From Tausonia pullulans (lineage: Eukaryota; Basidiomycota; Tremellomycetes; Cystofilobasidiales; Mrakiaceae), in the NCBI GenBank assembly GCA_951802195.1, contig OX637620.1:2108001-2172000 (forward strand): 64,000 bases of DNA, in the 5' to 3' direction. Shown here one piece after another: positions 34,440 to 45,084 of the stretch. Both the position numbers and the translations under genes were made by a program. The notes under the pieces were generated by a model. That model saw nothing but the letters and a program-made list of their open reading frames with translations. It was not told the origin of the DNA and ran no database searches. Position 1 is the stretch's first letter; each line of letters starts with the position of its first letter.

Positions 34440-37115
34440 ATGAGCATCGAGAAGACGACGGCGGCAGCAGTACAGCAGCCGCTCCTGGATCTCGATGGCG
34501 CCCCTCGCCCCCGTCGCCCTCGCGCGTCGAAACTCACCCCTCGCCGCTTCTGCCTCGGCTTTTGTGCTCTCGTTGGCCTGGGAATCCTTGGGTTCCTCGG
34601 TGTCATGGGGTTCCTCATCATTAAGGGTATGTGGGGTATGTTGGGTCAGGCGCACGTACAGTCCCACTGGAACGCGACGGCAGCGGGCGCAGATGCGGGG
34701 GATGAGCATATCGTCCGGCCGTACTTTGGCCTCATGGAGGACGACGCTACTGTCAAGCGGTTCGACCTCGCAGCTACCATCTACGCCCGCTTCAACAAAG
34801 AGGCTGCCGATCTTGAGGCTGCCGGATACGAGCCAGACGAAACCAAGTGGCTCGCCGGGTGGAAGGGCACCCCAGAGCAGATGCTTGACAGCGAGCGCCG
34901 GCGGGGCGAATACATCCCCATCTTTCGCGAGATCGTCCTCCGGGATGTCCCTGTCTACTCCAAGCCGATCAAGACGACTGCCCGGGTGGTGATTCCTCAG
35001 GAGCTGCTGTGAGTTGGGTCGAGACTTGTTCCTGCTTCTGTCCGTTCTCATTCCATCTCGCTCCAGCCATGCCATGATCGACAGCAATATCATCACCCGA
35101 GGCTTACCGCGTACTTCCATATGCTCCTTTCTTCCGCCTCCTCTACTGTGATCGGTGACCGGCCCGTCAAGTGGCACTCTTCCGTCAACTTGACGTTCGA
35201 GTTCCCCCTCTGGACAGCCAAGATCCCCTCAGAGGGAGGCTATGTTCCTCTGGACGACGACGCGACTGTAGACCCGCTCCCCAACTTTCTGGCTCGCTCC
35301 GGAGTCAGGCAGGCGCTTCTCATCCCGCGAGAGGTCCCCCGTGAGGCCCCGCCACGGCGGCCGACAGCGAAGAGGCCGTCTCGGATAGGGCGTCGCCATC
35401 TACTGCAGCAGCCGCCTCCGTCAAGCCACTCACAAAAAACAGGTCACGACATTGTCACCCGCTCCGCCGTTTCGATGGCCTGGGATGCTCCCATATACAA
35501 CGCTACCAAGTTCAAAGCTCGCTTGGCTGGCCTCAAGGAGGTATCGTTTAGTATCTCGACTCGCCAAGACCGCGCACACCTTACTTTAACACGTCTCACT
35601 TCTCCAGGACAAATGCATAGGCAACCGAGCCAACCAAAACGTCTGTATGGACAACTGGAGTAATGTGGGCCACTTTCAAGATCTTCTGGAGTTTGAGGAC
35701 GACGCGAGCGCCGGCAACCGCACCCGCTGGCGGTACGGGCCCTTCCTCACTACTCGGTACAACCTTCCTGGGCCTAAGGACTACCTCGAGCTCCCCCGGG
35801 TGCCAAAGAAAGAGACTGACGCGCCTTTGGAAGGTAGACGGGTATTCTAATTAGATGTAGCATGGCCACGCATATGGCTGACATTGCTTCTATCCAGACC
35901 TCGCTTTTGACTGGCACATACCTGGAAACCGCTGGCTCTCGCAAGCTTAACTTGGGAGTCGCCGCGTTTGATCCGACACAAGGACAAGAGGTCTCAAAGA
36001 ACCTCACCGAGTATCGGGCCGCAACCTCGCACGACAACGTCGAGCTTCTGAGTAAGGAGTTCTTTCGAGAGCGAGCCGAGCTGACTTCTTTTCCCTCGCT
36101 CAGAGACGCCCTGCTCGGCAATCATGTTGGTCCGGACACGCACCCGCTCACTCGCTCCGTCGTCGGCTACCTCGGCGTGGCGTTGAAGTTTCCCGTCGGG
36201 CTTTGAAGTTTCCCGTCGGGCTTTGAGTGTCGCCTGGCCGAGTCGCGATCGCGCTGTAGCCTGGCCCCCGGCCATGACTCTAGCGCTGCGATACACTACG
36301 CGATGACTCGGTCGATCTCGTCCGGCATCAGCCCGGTTGGGGTCTTTCTGGACAACGCCATCGACATCGTGTTTGCCTCGTTCTTCCTGAAAGACCTTGT
36401 GGACCGCTCGTCGGCTGGGCTTACATCAGCGTGCACTTTTGGAATTTCATTGTGCTCTTTGGTGGCCTAGAGTTTGACTGGTATGGATGGATCCCGGTTG
36501 GGGTTACTCGCAGGCGCTCGACGCACTCGGAGCGGGCGAGCCCTCGTGTCGATGCGACCTTCTCGACACGGGCAAAGTTGCTGGTGAGTGCACCTTGCTC
36601 TACTGCAGCAGCGTTGATTGACTCCTGTCGCACTTAGTTCTTTGCTGTTGCCACCTTCGCCGTCCGGTTCTTGCCCGTGAAGGCATAAATCACCACCGCC
36701 AGCGCGCCTGAGGCCGACGAAGGTTTTGGCAAGATCTCGACTGATTTTTACATTTCCCACATTCTCCTCAACCACTTGAACGCGATCGGGGATGGTGTCG
36801 GGCTTACATCGGCGCTCAGCCAAGTGCGTTTTGCTCGTGATGGGGCCTGGCTCACGTTGATTGACATGCGCCCAGATTCACCTAAACTATCGTTACCGGA
36901 CGATCGCCGGCCAGCAATCTTTTGCCGCTCTCCTCGCCTTTGCATTTTCGGTTCTCATCGCGCTCCCGACCCTGTTCTACGGTTGGTTTGGTCGGACTCA
37001 GCTGATGGAACCCTTTACGTTCTGGGACCCCATCTCACTCATGATGGTGGGGACACTCGCCTGGCAGGCCGTCCGCTTGCCTCAAGTAGCGCAGGTGGAG
37101 CCGGAAGACGAATGA
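34440..37115 (+). CDS. Hypothetical multi-pass membrane protein (unrecognised basidiomycete-type family)
   Basis: I do not recognise a named family. The ATG at 34440 (MSIEKTTAAAVQQPLLDLDG) leads to a basic patch and one strong membrane segment (FCALVGLGILGFLGVMGFLI). A long lumenal-type domain follows with HVQSHWNATAAG, FDLAATIYARFNKEAADLE and YIPIFREIVLRDVPVYSKPI. After introns it continues with VKWHSSVNLTFEFPLW and CMDNWSNVGHFQDLLEFED. The last exons are membrane-like: LDNAIDIVFASFFLKDLV (near 36350), HFWNFIVLFGGLEFDWYGW and SFAALLAFAFSVLIALPTLF, ending RLPQVAQVEPEDE at 37115. The layout (single TM, large outside domain, C-terminal TM cluster) suggests an endomembrane or surface protein. 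A tandem 20-base duplication at about 36184-36223 sits where the frame is hard to follow, so the gene may be damaged. Confidence 0.55.
36184..36223 (+). repeat. Tandem 20-base duplication inside the membrane-protein gene
   Basis: TTGAAGTTTCCCGTCGGGCT occurs twice back to back. Reading on from the exon that ends GVALKFPVG meets a stop in the second unit, so this is either in an intron I could not place or a recent lesion. Confidence 0.8.
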
Positions 37116-37464
37116 AGCGCGCGCGGGTATGCAATGACTTTGTTTGTGACAACAAATTACAATACAGGGCTCTTTGGGTGTTACATCTGGTTAGAGTACA
37201 CTTCAAATCCCTTAACAAGGAACAATTGAAGGACATGTCTGGTGCTGGCAATCACGGTAACCCCAGCTCCAAAAGCGTATATTGCAACTGTTACAGTTTT
37301 TTAAAACTCGTAGTTGTACTACAGGTGTGGTTGGCTGGTCCGCCTCACGATGTGTACTGGTCGACTGCACCTTCTTGGCAATGCGGCACGCCGTTCATTC
37401 GGGATATCGTGGAATCGGGTTGGGTCTACTTCAAAAAAGAATAATGTGTTAAAAGGCCGGAGCA
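37116..37464. other. AT-richer intergenic stretch
   Basis: Noticeably lower GC than the rest of the window, with no supportable gene. Confidence 0.6.
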
Positions 37465-37830
37465 TGTTTCAGGATCAGCCCAAGGGTCAAAGGCTGAGGA
37501 GGATGATTAGGGAGAGGGGCGTCAGTAGAGGAGTGGAACTGAAGTGGTGGGGCCGGCACGGGCTCGCAGGTTCGCCGAGTTCGGACAATAAACAAAGTGC
37601 ACAAAAAATCTCCCATGAATTCAGCGTTTTATTACCAGGGGTAAGAACAAGGGAAGGGATGAGAAGGGCCCAAAGCAAGAAGTGTGGAGACATAATAGGA
37701 GGCTATGAAATTGAAATGCTAGGTAAACCAGTGAAAGCTACACCAACGCCGAGTTGGCCTGGCGCAGGGCCGTGGCAAATCCACAAACCCTGACACAGTG
37801 CTGAGGCGGAAAACCCGCGAGATCCTGACT
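37465..37830 (-). mobile_element. Solo-LTR-like repeat, copy F (minus orientation)
   Basis: Left part matches the 3' end of the family: AGGATCAGCCCAAGGGTCAA, then GGCTGAGGAGG and GAACTGAAGTGGTGG. The right edge carries CGCGAGATCCTGACT, the reverse of the family's 5' end. The middle is diverged and no coding sequence is left. Confidence 0.6.
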
Positions 37831-38960
37831 ACCTACCTTCCAAAGTGGTAGCGAATAGGAGGACGAGAGTGTTATGGTCCACTCTCGTCGAAGTTGTCGC
37901 CCGCTCGAGGTGATAGAGCTTGCGCGGCAAGGGCAGAGGATAGAAGGGTGAGGAGCCCGAGAAAGGCCTTTGGGCATGTAAGTTTGGAAGAAGGTCAATT
38001 GCTTGAGTTGGACAGGTTGGATGGGAGAGGTGAAAGTGAGATGCTGAGAGAGAGAGGAAAGGACTGGTCCATCTGACCCTTCTTATATTCCTCGGAGCAG
38101 TCCCATTGGCTGACATTGTGATTGATTGTATATGCCATCGTGGATCTACTTTGGGCAGCTGGTACGACGATCGAATGCTGGTGGGCTTGAGGGAGGCAAC
38201 GGACTCACTGCGCCTGGATGAGCTAAGGCCTTTTTTGAGTGAGCAGACCAAGACCGTAGCAAGCAGATAATAGTTTTGGCGAGTGCGAAATTAGTGGTGA
38301 TATTCGCTACTGATTGCCGTCAGCAGGAGCAATGGTGGGGAGTGGCGTGGAACACACACCGTCTTGGATGAGCCTTGGTTGCTGGGTGGGAACGATTCGC
38401 AAAGCTGTTGTAGTCCAAGCTTCAGCTCAAGCGGAGGCCGCTCACAAAAGCATCAAAGCGGCTCCGAGCGTGTTCAGTCCGGTTGAGCTGGGTCGAGCCA
38501 TGTTCAAGTGGGGCCAAGTCGGTTCCGGTGTTCTGCACCTCTTCTGTCCCATCGACGTCAAAAGTAAAGCAGCAAGTGGTGAAGAAAAGCAAGCATCTCC
38601 TTTGAAATTCATGAGCGAGATAGAGGTCGTCGTGCCGAGAAGCAGAGACCAAATAGTCAACTTCGGCTCTCAATAACTTACTTGCTCTTCTTATTGCTGC
38701 AGCTTATTTTTGGTCGGGTCGTCTTACTGCTCGGAGGGGTTACAAGTGCCGTGACAGTCGTTCCTGCTGATCTGTGACTTGATCACAGGCATGATCTATA
38801 TATAGACACACGACGTAGGGCAATTTGAAGTCCAGCCAGAGAACTTCAGGACAGAGCAGCAAGCCGTGCTTCCAACTGCGATCCGGGGCATCAGAACCTC
38901 CAGCCAAGTACTCGCTGACCCACCATTCAAAAGGCCTCGTCAGCCAGCTCAGAAGATCCT
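37831..38960. other. Intergenic region with no supported gene
   Basis: Open frames at 37829-38251 (minus) and 38314-38676 (plus) show no family resemblance or splice context. Part of 38825-38960 may be 5' leader or first exon of the Nramp gene. Confidence 0.45.
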
Positions 38961-41900
38961 TTGCGGTGGACTTCCCGAATGATCAACTTTCACCATCGTC
39001 ATTCTGACTGGCGAGCTTGGGTCGTCAGAAGATGGTACTCGACCGGTCAGGCCTTCGTCCGACATGGTTGGTTCCTCCTATTGTTCAGCACTTCTTCATC
39101 TGAGAGAGATCAAGGCAGACTGGTGGCGCTAACTTGCTTGGTACTTCTCTCAGCCAAGTTCGTGGGGCCAGGCGTCGTTGGTGAGTCCGTTTCGTCTGCT
39201 TGCTTGAAGTTAGGTAGGTGGTACACAGAGCCCTGCTGATTCCTCATCGTTCTCGTCGTCCTGGGCGTATCAGCTTCCGTAGCATAGTGAGTATGGTTCA
39301 ATCAAGCAGTCATCATTTCCAGTGCTCTCCCTCGTACATCCTGAGCAAGTGACCTATGAAGACGATCAAATCGTTGGTGCATCGGCTTGCAACTCCGAAG
39401 CGCGTCATGGTCAGGAATCAGTCGTACCCGGTGTACTGAAAGACTTCTGCGCAAAGGATGTCAGCATCTGTGCGGCGGGTGTAACGAGCTTGCCAGGTAT
39501 CGACCTCTGCATTCTATGGTCTGATATATTTCGGGCAACGGCAGCTTCGACCCCGGAAATTGGTCTGTAGACCTTGCAGCAGGCGCGTCCTATGTGAGTT
39601 CCGTCGAGCCTCGAGGTACTCTGCGTGTCTCTTGCGCTTAATCATATCTGCTTGACTTCAGGGATATAAACTACTCTTTGTCGTCCTCATGGCCGGCATT
39701 GGCGCCATTCTCCTACAAATCCAAGCGACGAGACTAGGGATCGTCAGTGGACTCGACTTGGCCCGGCAGATCAGACTGCTCCTACACGACTGCAAGAGAC
39801 ATACACTGCTCATACGCTGGGGCGTTCTGTACCCGATCTATGGTCAGCCCATCCCATCCTTGTGTTCAGCGGTCACCTTGTTTGACGAGTATAATAATAG
39901 TCCTCTCTGAGGTCGCCATCATTGCGTGAGTGGCCGAATCACATCCGACTAGTCTGCGCTGCTTGAGTGACTGACCTGCTTGCTGCCTGTCTTATCTTGC
40001 ACAGAACCGATCTGGCCGAACTCTTGGGCTCAGCTATCGCTCTCAACCTCATCTTTCCCTCCCTACCATTATGGGGCGGCGTCCTGATTACCTCCGCCGA
40101 CGTCCTCCTCGTCCTCGTTTTCTTCCAAGGCAATCAGAACACGCGCCGGTCAATGATGGCCTTCGAACTCATCATCGTCGCTCTCGTACTAGCCGTGTTT
40201 GCTTGCTTCGCGGTGCTCGTGATCAAGGTTGATCCAGACTGGGGAGAGGCGTTTTTTGGCTATGTGCCATCTAAGCGGGTTTTTGGTCCAGGGTTGGTCG
40301 TTCATCTTTTTCAGTCTATCGGATCATTACCTGATCATCACAGACGATACTTAGCGCTCTCTACACCTCTGTCGGGATCATTGGCGCGACAGTCATGCCT
40401 CAGTAAGCATAATCACATTTCCTCTTTACATGCCCAAGCTGATCAGAAGTCCATCTGCAGTGGTGCGCAATTCAGGATAATCGGGTTCCGCCATCAACAC
40501 ATGCTTATCAACTTTATCTCTTGTCCCGCAGCACTCTTCATCGGATCTCGACTAGCAACGGTCGACCGTCTCGGCCTTCTTCCTGCTCCTCCTCCACCTC
40601 CACCACGCTCAGGCAGTCGCAAAAAGTGGCATTTGCCCAGTCGGGACATCTGGGGTTTGTTCCCCAAGTCATGGAACCGCCCTGAGCAACACGAGCATCG
40701 TCGGTCCTGCGACTTTAACGAGAGCACAAAGGGAAAGACGTACGCCATGCAGGATGTGAAGCCCGACCAAATCCGGATAGCTGCAGAAGAGGTCACGACT
40801 TCGACAAGTCGGAGGGAAGATTGCGAGATCACGGCAGCACCGATACAACCCGTAACGCAAAATGAGGATCATTCATCTCGCAAGTCCGATGAGCGCCCAC
40901 CGAATCGAGTGATGAAGGAGAGGGATGATGACCCCGAGGACGACTCGAGGAATTTTAATAGGCTCGACTTCATTAGACAGCACATCAATCATGCCACCTG
41001 CGATATCGTCTTCAGTCTGATCGGCTTTGCGGTTACCATCAATTCTGCGTGAGTTCATTCTCATGGCCCCCTACAGGTGCCGCACAGCAGCTGATGAGTT
41101 GGAAGACGTAGTATTTTGATCATGTCGGCGGCAGCGTTTTACGGGAATGCCGATGCTGCGGACGCGTATGTCATCACTTTTCTTCAATCCTCGGCATAGG
41201 GCTGATGAGAGCCTTCGCCATTGCAGGGATTTGTTCGCCGCCCACCGATTGATAAATAACTATCTCGGAAACGGTATGCGCTCTACACCGTTTCCCAGCT
41301 CTGTACCATCAGCCTGCTGACAAACAACCGTCGTGTCTTCTTGCGCAACAGGCCCAGCTTTGCTGTTCGCAATCGCTCTTTTGTGCAGTGGGCAGTCGGC
41401 CAGTATCACTGCGACGCTCGCTGGCCAAGTAAGAATCAGTCGATCGTGTGCCTTATCAGTATATTCCTGATCAATCTGTAAATGTCTGTCGTCAGGTCGT
41501 CTCTGAAGGCTTCATCGAGTGGAAGACCTCCCCGCTAGTGTGAGGCCATCTCCCTTTGAAATCCACAAACAAAGATTTTGATATCTGGCGTGTGACTCAT
41601 CGCTGTATCACACCAGTCGACGACTTGTGACTCGGCTCATTGGTCTGGTACCTAGCTTGGTGGTCGCCACTGCTGTCGGCCGGTCTGGAATCGACGACCT
41701 CCTCGTCATGTACGCACCTCCCTATAGATCTCAGCGTGAACCTTTCTGGTTCGATCGTTCATAAGCAACACCCATTCCCTCTTTTCCAGATCCCAAGTCA
41801 TCCTCTCCATCGTCTTGCCCTTCGTCATCTTCCCACTGGTGTGGATCACCTCGTCGAACGTCATGGTCGTCCAAGTGCCCAAAGACAGCTTTCAAGGTCC

Positions 41901-42132
41901 CATCCAACGCCCAGCATTACCCGTCTCCCTGCCCCTAGCATCTTCTTCAATTCCAGGTACAGTAGTCAGCGAAATCCCCGCCAACACATCGAGCGCCGAG
42001 GAAGACCCGGCTGAGATGGTCAGTTTCAAGAACGGCTGGCTCATGGCTGGCCTCGGGTACATCATCTTCGGCATTGTATGTCTGGCCAACGCATATGTGA
42101 TTGTCTGTCTGGGGATGGGAACGGCATCGTAA
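38961..42132 (+). CDS. Nramp-family divalent metal transporter (Smf-like)
   Basis: Proton-coupled Mn2+/Fe2+ importer or vacuolar exporter by family. Well-resolved small exons: 39154-39180 (KFVGPGVV), a 13-base exon 39274-39286, and 39545-39593. Spliced, they give KFVGPGVVASVAYFDPGNWS, with the DPGN metal-binding motif of membrane segment 1. Next: LFVVLMAGIGAILLQIQATR, TDLAELLGSAIALNLIF and GATVMPH, the segment-6 MPH motif, split by an intron at about 40400. Then come ALFIGSRLATVDR, a long hydrophilic loop (about 40570-40930), GFAVTINSA, a later exon with AAAFYGN, and QVILSIVLPFVIFPLVWITS. The end is AYVIVCLGMGTAS at 42132. Between MPH and ALFIG about 20 extra residues seem to remain if no second intron is used. 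The true start is unresolved; the ATG at 38961 keeps the frame of the first sure exon. It neighbours a ZIP transporter. Confidence 0.85.
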
Positions 42133-42179
42133 GGTCCAATGTTGCTGGATCCATGATTGCGCAGGTAGAATGCACCGAG
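42133..42179. other. Short 3' flank of the Nramp gene before repeat copy B
   Basis: The repeat begins less than 50 bases after the stop codon. Confidence 0.6.
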
Positions 42180-42462
42180 TGTTAAGATTGGGGTGTCACG
42201 GGGTTCGCTTTGATGTCTTGGGCAGATTTGTCGAATCCAAATGATAGTCAGAGTGCAGAACGAAAGGTACGATGAACTAAGCGTCTTATGGGTTAAGTCT
42301 AAGATAACAAAGAGTGTGGGACACTGTGGCTGAAAAAGAGGCTGAAAATATGGAAGCCGAGCAAATAAGGGCGATGCTACACAAACGCGGAGCCGAGGTG
42401 GCGGGTCCGCGAGATTCTACAGCCATATAGGTGCAGAGCCTATGTGGTGAATCCGTGATCTT
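42180..42462 (-). mobile_element. Solo-LTR-like repeat, copy B (minus orientation), with hairpin leader
   Basis: Body about 42180-42424, starting TGTTAAGATTGG on the plus strand (the family's 3' end reversed). It contains GTCGAATCCAAATGATAGTC and GGAGCCGAGGTGGCGGGTCC. The leader at 42425-42462 holds the same inverted repeat as copies A and C. Shorter than copies C and D in its middle part. Confidence 0.75.
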
Positions 42463-42980
42463 GACAAGCAGCCACTTGTCCTTTCTGTGAGTAAAGCTTG
42501 ATATTCAGCTGCTAGAGCATAAACAGCAAGTGGTGATGATGGTTTTCCGTGCCTCCCGCCGTTTGAGCCAGAATTTCGTACAATGAAAGCCGGGTCCAGC
42601 ATGTTTGGAAAACGTGCGGGTCAACTTAAGCTGGCACATGGCCAATAGCATTTCCTTTTGGCTCAATCTCCACGACAGTGCTAAACGGTCACTGTCGATG
42701 GTTTGAACGCGAATTTACCTTTGTTGGCAGGCTCGAACCAGAGCCTTTCGAACTTTGCAATGTGGACGACGAGGCGGATTACGCCATCCGTGTTCAGCAA
42801 CGCTTGCGCTTTGAAGAGTACATGCAGCAAGGATGGGGAACTCCATAGTCATTCCGGGCTTGCAGTAAGCCAGGGATAAAAGGGCAGGCGAAGATAGTCA
42901 TGCGAAGATAGTCATGTGATGGAGTGAGGTGGGCGTCGGCGGAGGGACGGTCGATTTCATTCAACAAAGAAATGGCCGCA
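42463..42980. other. Region downstream of the ZIP gene with a short coding-like fragment
   Basis: Bases about 42702-42850 on the plus strand read FEREFTFVGRLEPEPFEL and then NVDDEADYAIRVQQRLRFEE before a stop. This is convincing protein-like text without a start codon or neighbouring exon. I do not recognise it. It may be the last exon or relic of a lost gene. Confidence 0.35.
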
Positions 42981-44656
42981 CTACGCCCACTTACCGAGGA
43001 GGGCCATGAGAGCCGCTCCAAGAGCAAAGCAGGTGAGGGCATAGCAAAGTTTACCCATGCTCGCCGTCTGCCAGTAGGGGTTAAAGATGAACTTATTGAT
43101 AGAGAAAGCACGGTTGTCAGCGAGGGGCATTGGGCCGTGAGAGGTTTCGCGGAGACTAAAAAACTGACCTCGTGGGCGATGAGCTCAACGAGGGCCGTGT
43201 ACATGAGAATTCCGGCTGAGATCGAGTCCAGGACACCAGACGCGATGTTGGCCTGGGTCGAGTCCATAGAGATGGACGTGCGGGCTCCAAGACCGATAGC
43301 CTGTCAATCGAGCAGAGCGATGTCAGGATGGAAAACATGTGTAGAATGGCGCAAAGCGGGAAGCACCATGCCAATGGGGGTGCAGATCGAGTAGAGGAAG
43401 GCGCCGGTGAAGGGGACCCATCCCCAGGACTCGGGGAGCTTGAGGAAGGCGAGTCGCGAGCCGAGACCGAGGCCCTCGAAGGCCTGGTGGAAGATGATGA
43501 CGATGAAAAGCGTGTTGAACTCGTCAGTGCTGAGAGCGAGGGTCAGGCCGATGATGATCGAGTGCTGTAGGAACGCGAGCAATGAGTTTTCAGTCTTCGA
43601 CTCTCGGAAGGAAGCGAGGGACAAGGACGTGAACGAACGAAGATGACACCGAACTCGAGGATCGCAACTCCGAGAATCTGAGCGCCGGCGGGCGTGTTTT
43701 CAGACGAGTCCCGGTACTCGACGTCAGTTTCCCAGTTTTTATCGGCGCTGATGATCTTCTTCTCTATGGTAGCCTCCTCAATTTCGTGCTGGTGCCGGTG
43801 GCCGTCGACATTGCGGTGGTGGGCGTCGCCATCCATGTTGATGCCGACGTTGGACAGGTAAGCTGATCCGAAGCGGTAGGCGAACATTTCACCGACAAAG
43901 ACCAGGAAGAGAGAGCTAAAAAAACATCAAGAGTCAAGCTGGGACCGTGGAAAATGTCGAACGCGAGAAAGACTTACATGAGGCAGATTCCGAAAGCCTG
44001 GATGGAGGATCGGCTAGGATTAGCGAGGCTGAAAGACCGGCGGATAGACGTAGCGGACGCACCCAGGGATAATCTCCCCATTTATTGGGAAGGCAACCTC
44101 CGTTCTCGTAGATGCTATGGAGCGATGACTCGTCAGACCTAGCACAAGCAAGTGCGCGCCAGGGACCATGAAACACACTTGTCTCCGTTGAGCTCCTCGT
44201 CCGCCGCCGGCTCAAGCAAGTGGATGAATGCGGTCGTGAGGATCACGCCCGATCCGAAGAATTTGGCGAAGTCGAAGATGGCGCCCGGGACGTTGCGGCG
44301 GAGGAAGGAGATCCGCTTGGCCAGGACGGGAAACATCGTGCCGATGAGCGAGGTAACGAAGATCTGAAGGACAAGGCACAGCGTCAGACGCTTTGCCTGT
44401 AGAGTGTCACGGATAGGTTGAGGCTCGACTGACAATGAATATCGCTCCGATCTGAAATCCATTGGTCGTCGTTGAGAGGTCAGCGACGATTCTCCCAGAA
44501 GGATGCTTCTTCGGTTGAGAAAAGCTTGATAGGTGAGCTCACCCTCAGGCCCATCCTATCGATTTCGTCGATACCTCCGCAGGTCTCAGCAATGGCCGTC
44601 GCATTACCAGTAATATCGACGCGCTTGACGAAGGTGGAGGCTGCCGAGTAGGACAT
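42981..44656 (-). CDS. ZIP-family zinc transporter (Zrt1/2-like)
   Basis: Plasma-membrane Zn2+ uptake protein by family. The ATG at 44656 gives MSYSAASTFVKRVDITGNAT, and a GGIDEIDRMGLR segment follows. Membrane segments include IFVTSLIGTMFPVLAKRISF and DFAKFFGSGVILTTAFIHLL (with the His usual in that helix). A His-rich cytosolic loop DAHHRNVDGHRHQHE lies near 43830-43785. The signature helices are FGVIFHSIIIGLTLALS (43650-43550, across an intron) and LFIVIIFHQAFEGLGLGSRL, which supply the HS..G and HQ.FEG metal-site residues. The C-terminal part has GVLDSISAGILMYTALVELI and ends ALMALLGKWA at 42981. All eight expected segments appear present. With the Nramp gene on its left it forms a tail-to-tail pair of metal transporters separated by repeat copy B. 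Confidence 0.93.
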
Positions 44657-45084
44657 GTTTGCCGTTGTTGTTGGAGGAGCGAGAGAAAAGAGAGGGAGAG
44701 AGGAGAGGGAGATAGCTAAAGGGCAACTGTCGACTTTTGGACGACCCTTCTATCTTTTGAGCGTGTCCAGCCGGTCATGGCAAGAGCGCGACTGTTATGA
44801 GGATCGCTAAGAGTGTGTACTCAAAGTTCATGAGTCGCGGGGTGGTGAGCTGAAAATAACCCTCGACTGCCCCACCCTTGCGCTCAGGTACTGATATTCT
44901 CCGTAGGCACCTGTGCTCTCCTGCCATGGTCATAACTCACTTCTGTCACTGCGAGCGGGGGGGCACGTGCCCCATCGTTGTTCGTTCGTCTTACGTAACA
45001 GCTTCACTCTTTTACTGAGCCAGGTGACTTCGGGTAGAAAAGAGCGAGACACAATGAGTATACACCGTAAAAGAGAAGAACGTA
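44657..45084. other. ZIP gene promoter region
   Basis: About 430 bases between the ZIP start and the next minus-strand stop. I searched by eye for a yeast-type zinc-responsive element and saw none. It is purine-rich next to the start codon. Confidence 0.55.

Noticed and set aside
38314-38676. 120-codon plus-strand open frame and its minus-strand shadows
   Set aside because: No recognisable motif, signal peptide, splice context or conservation cue; the sequence has no coding character beyond being open.
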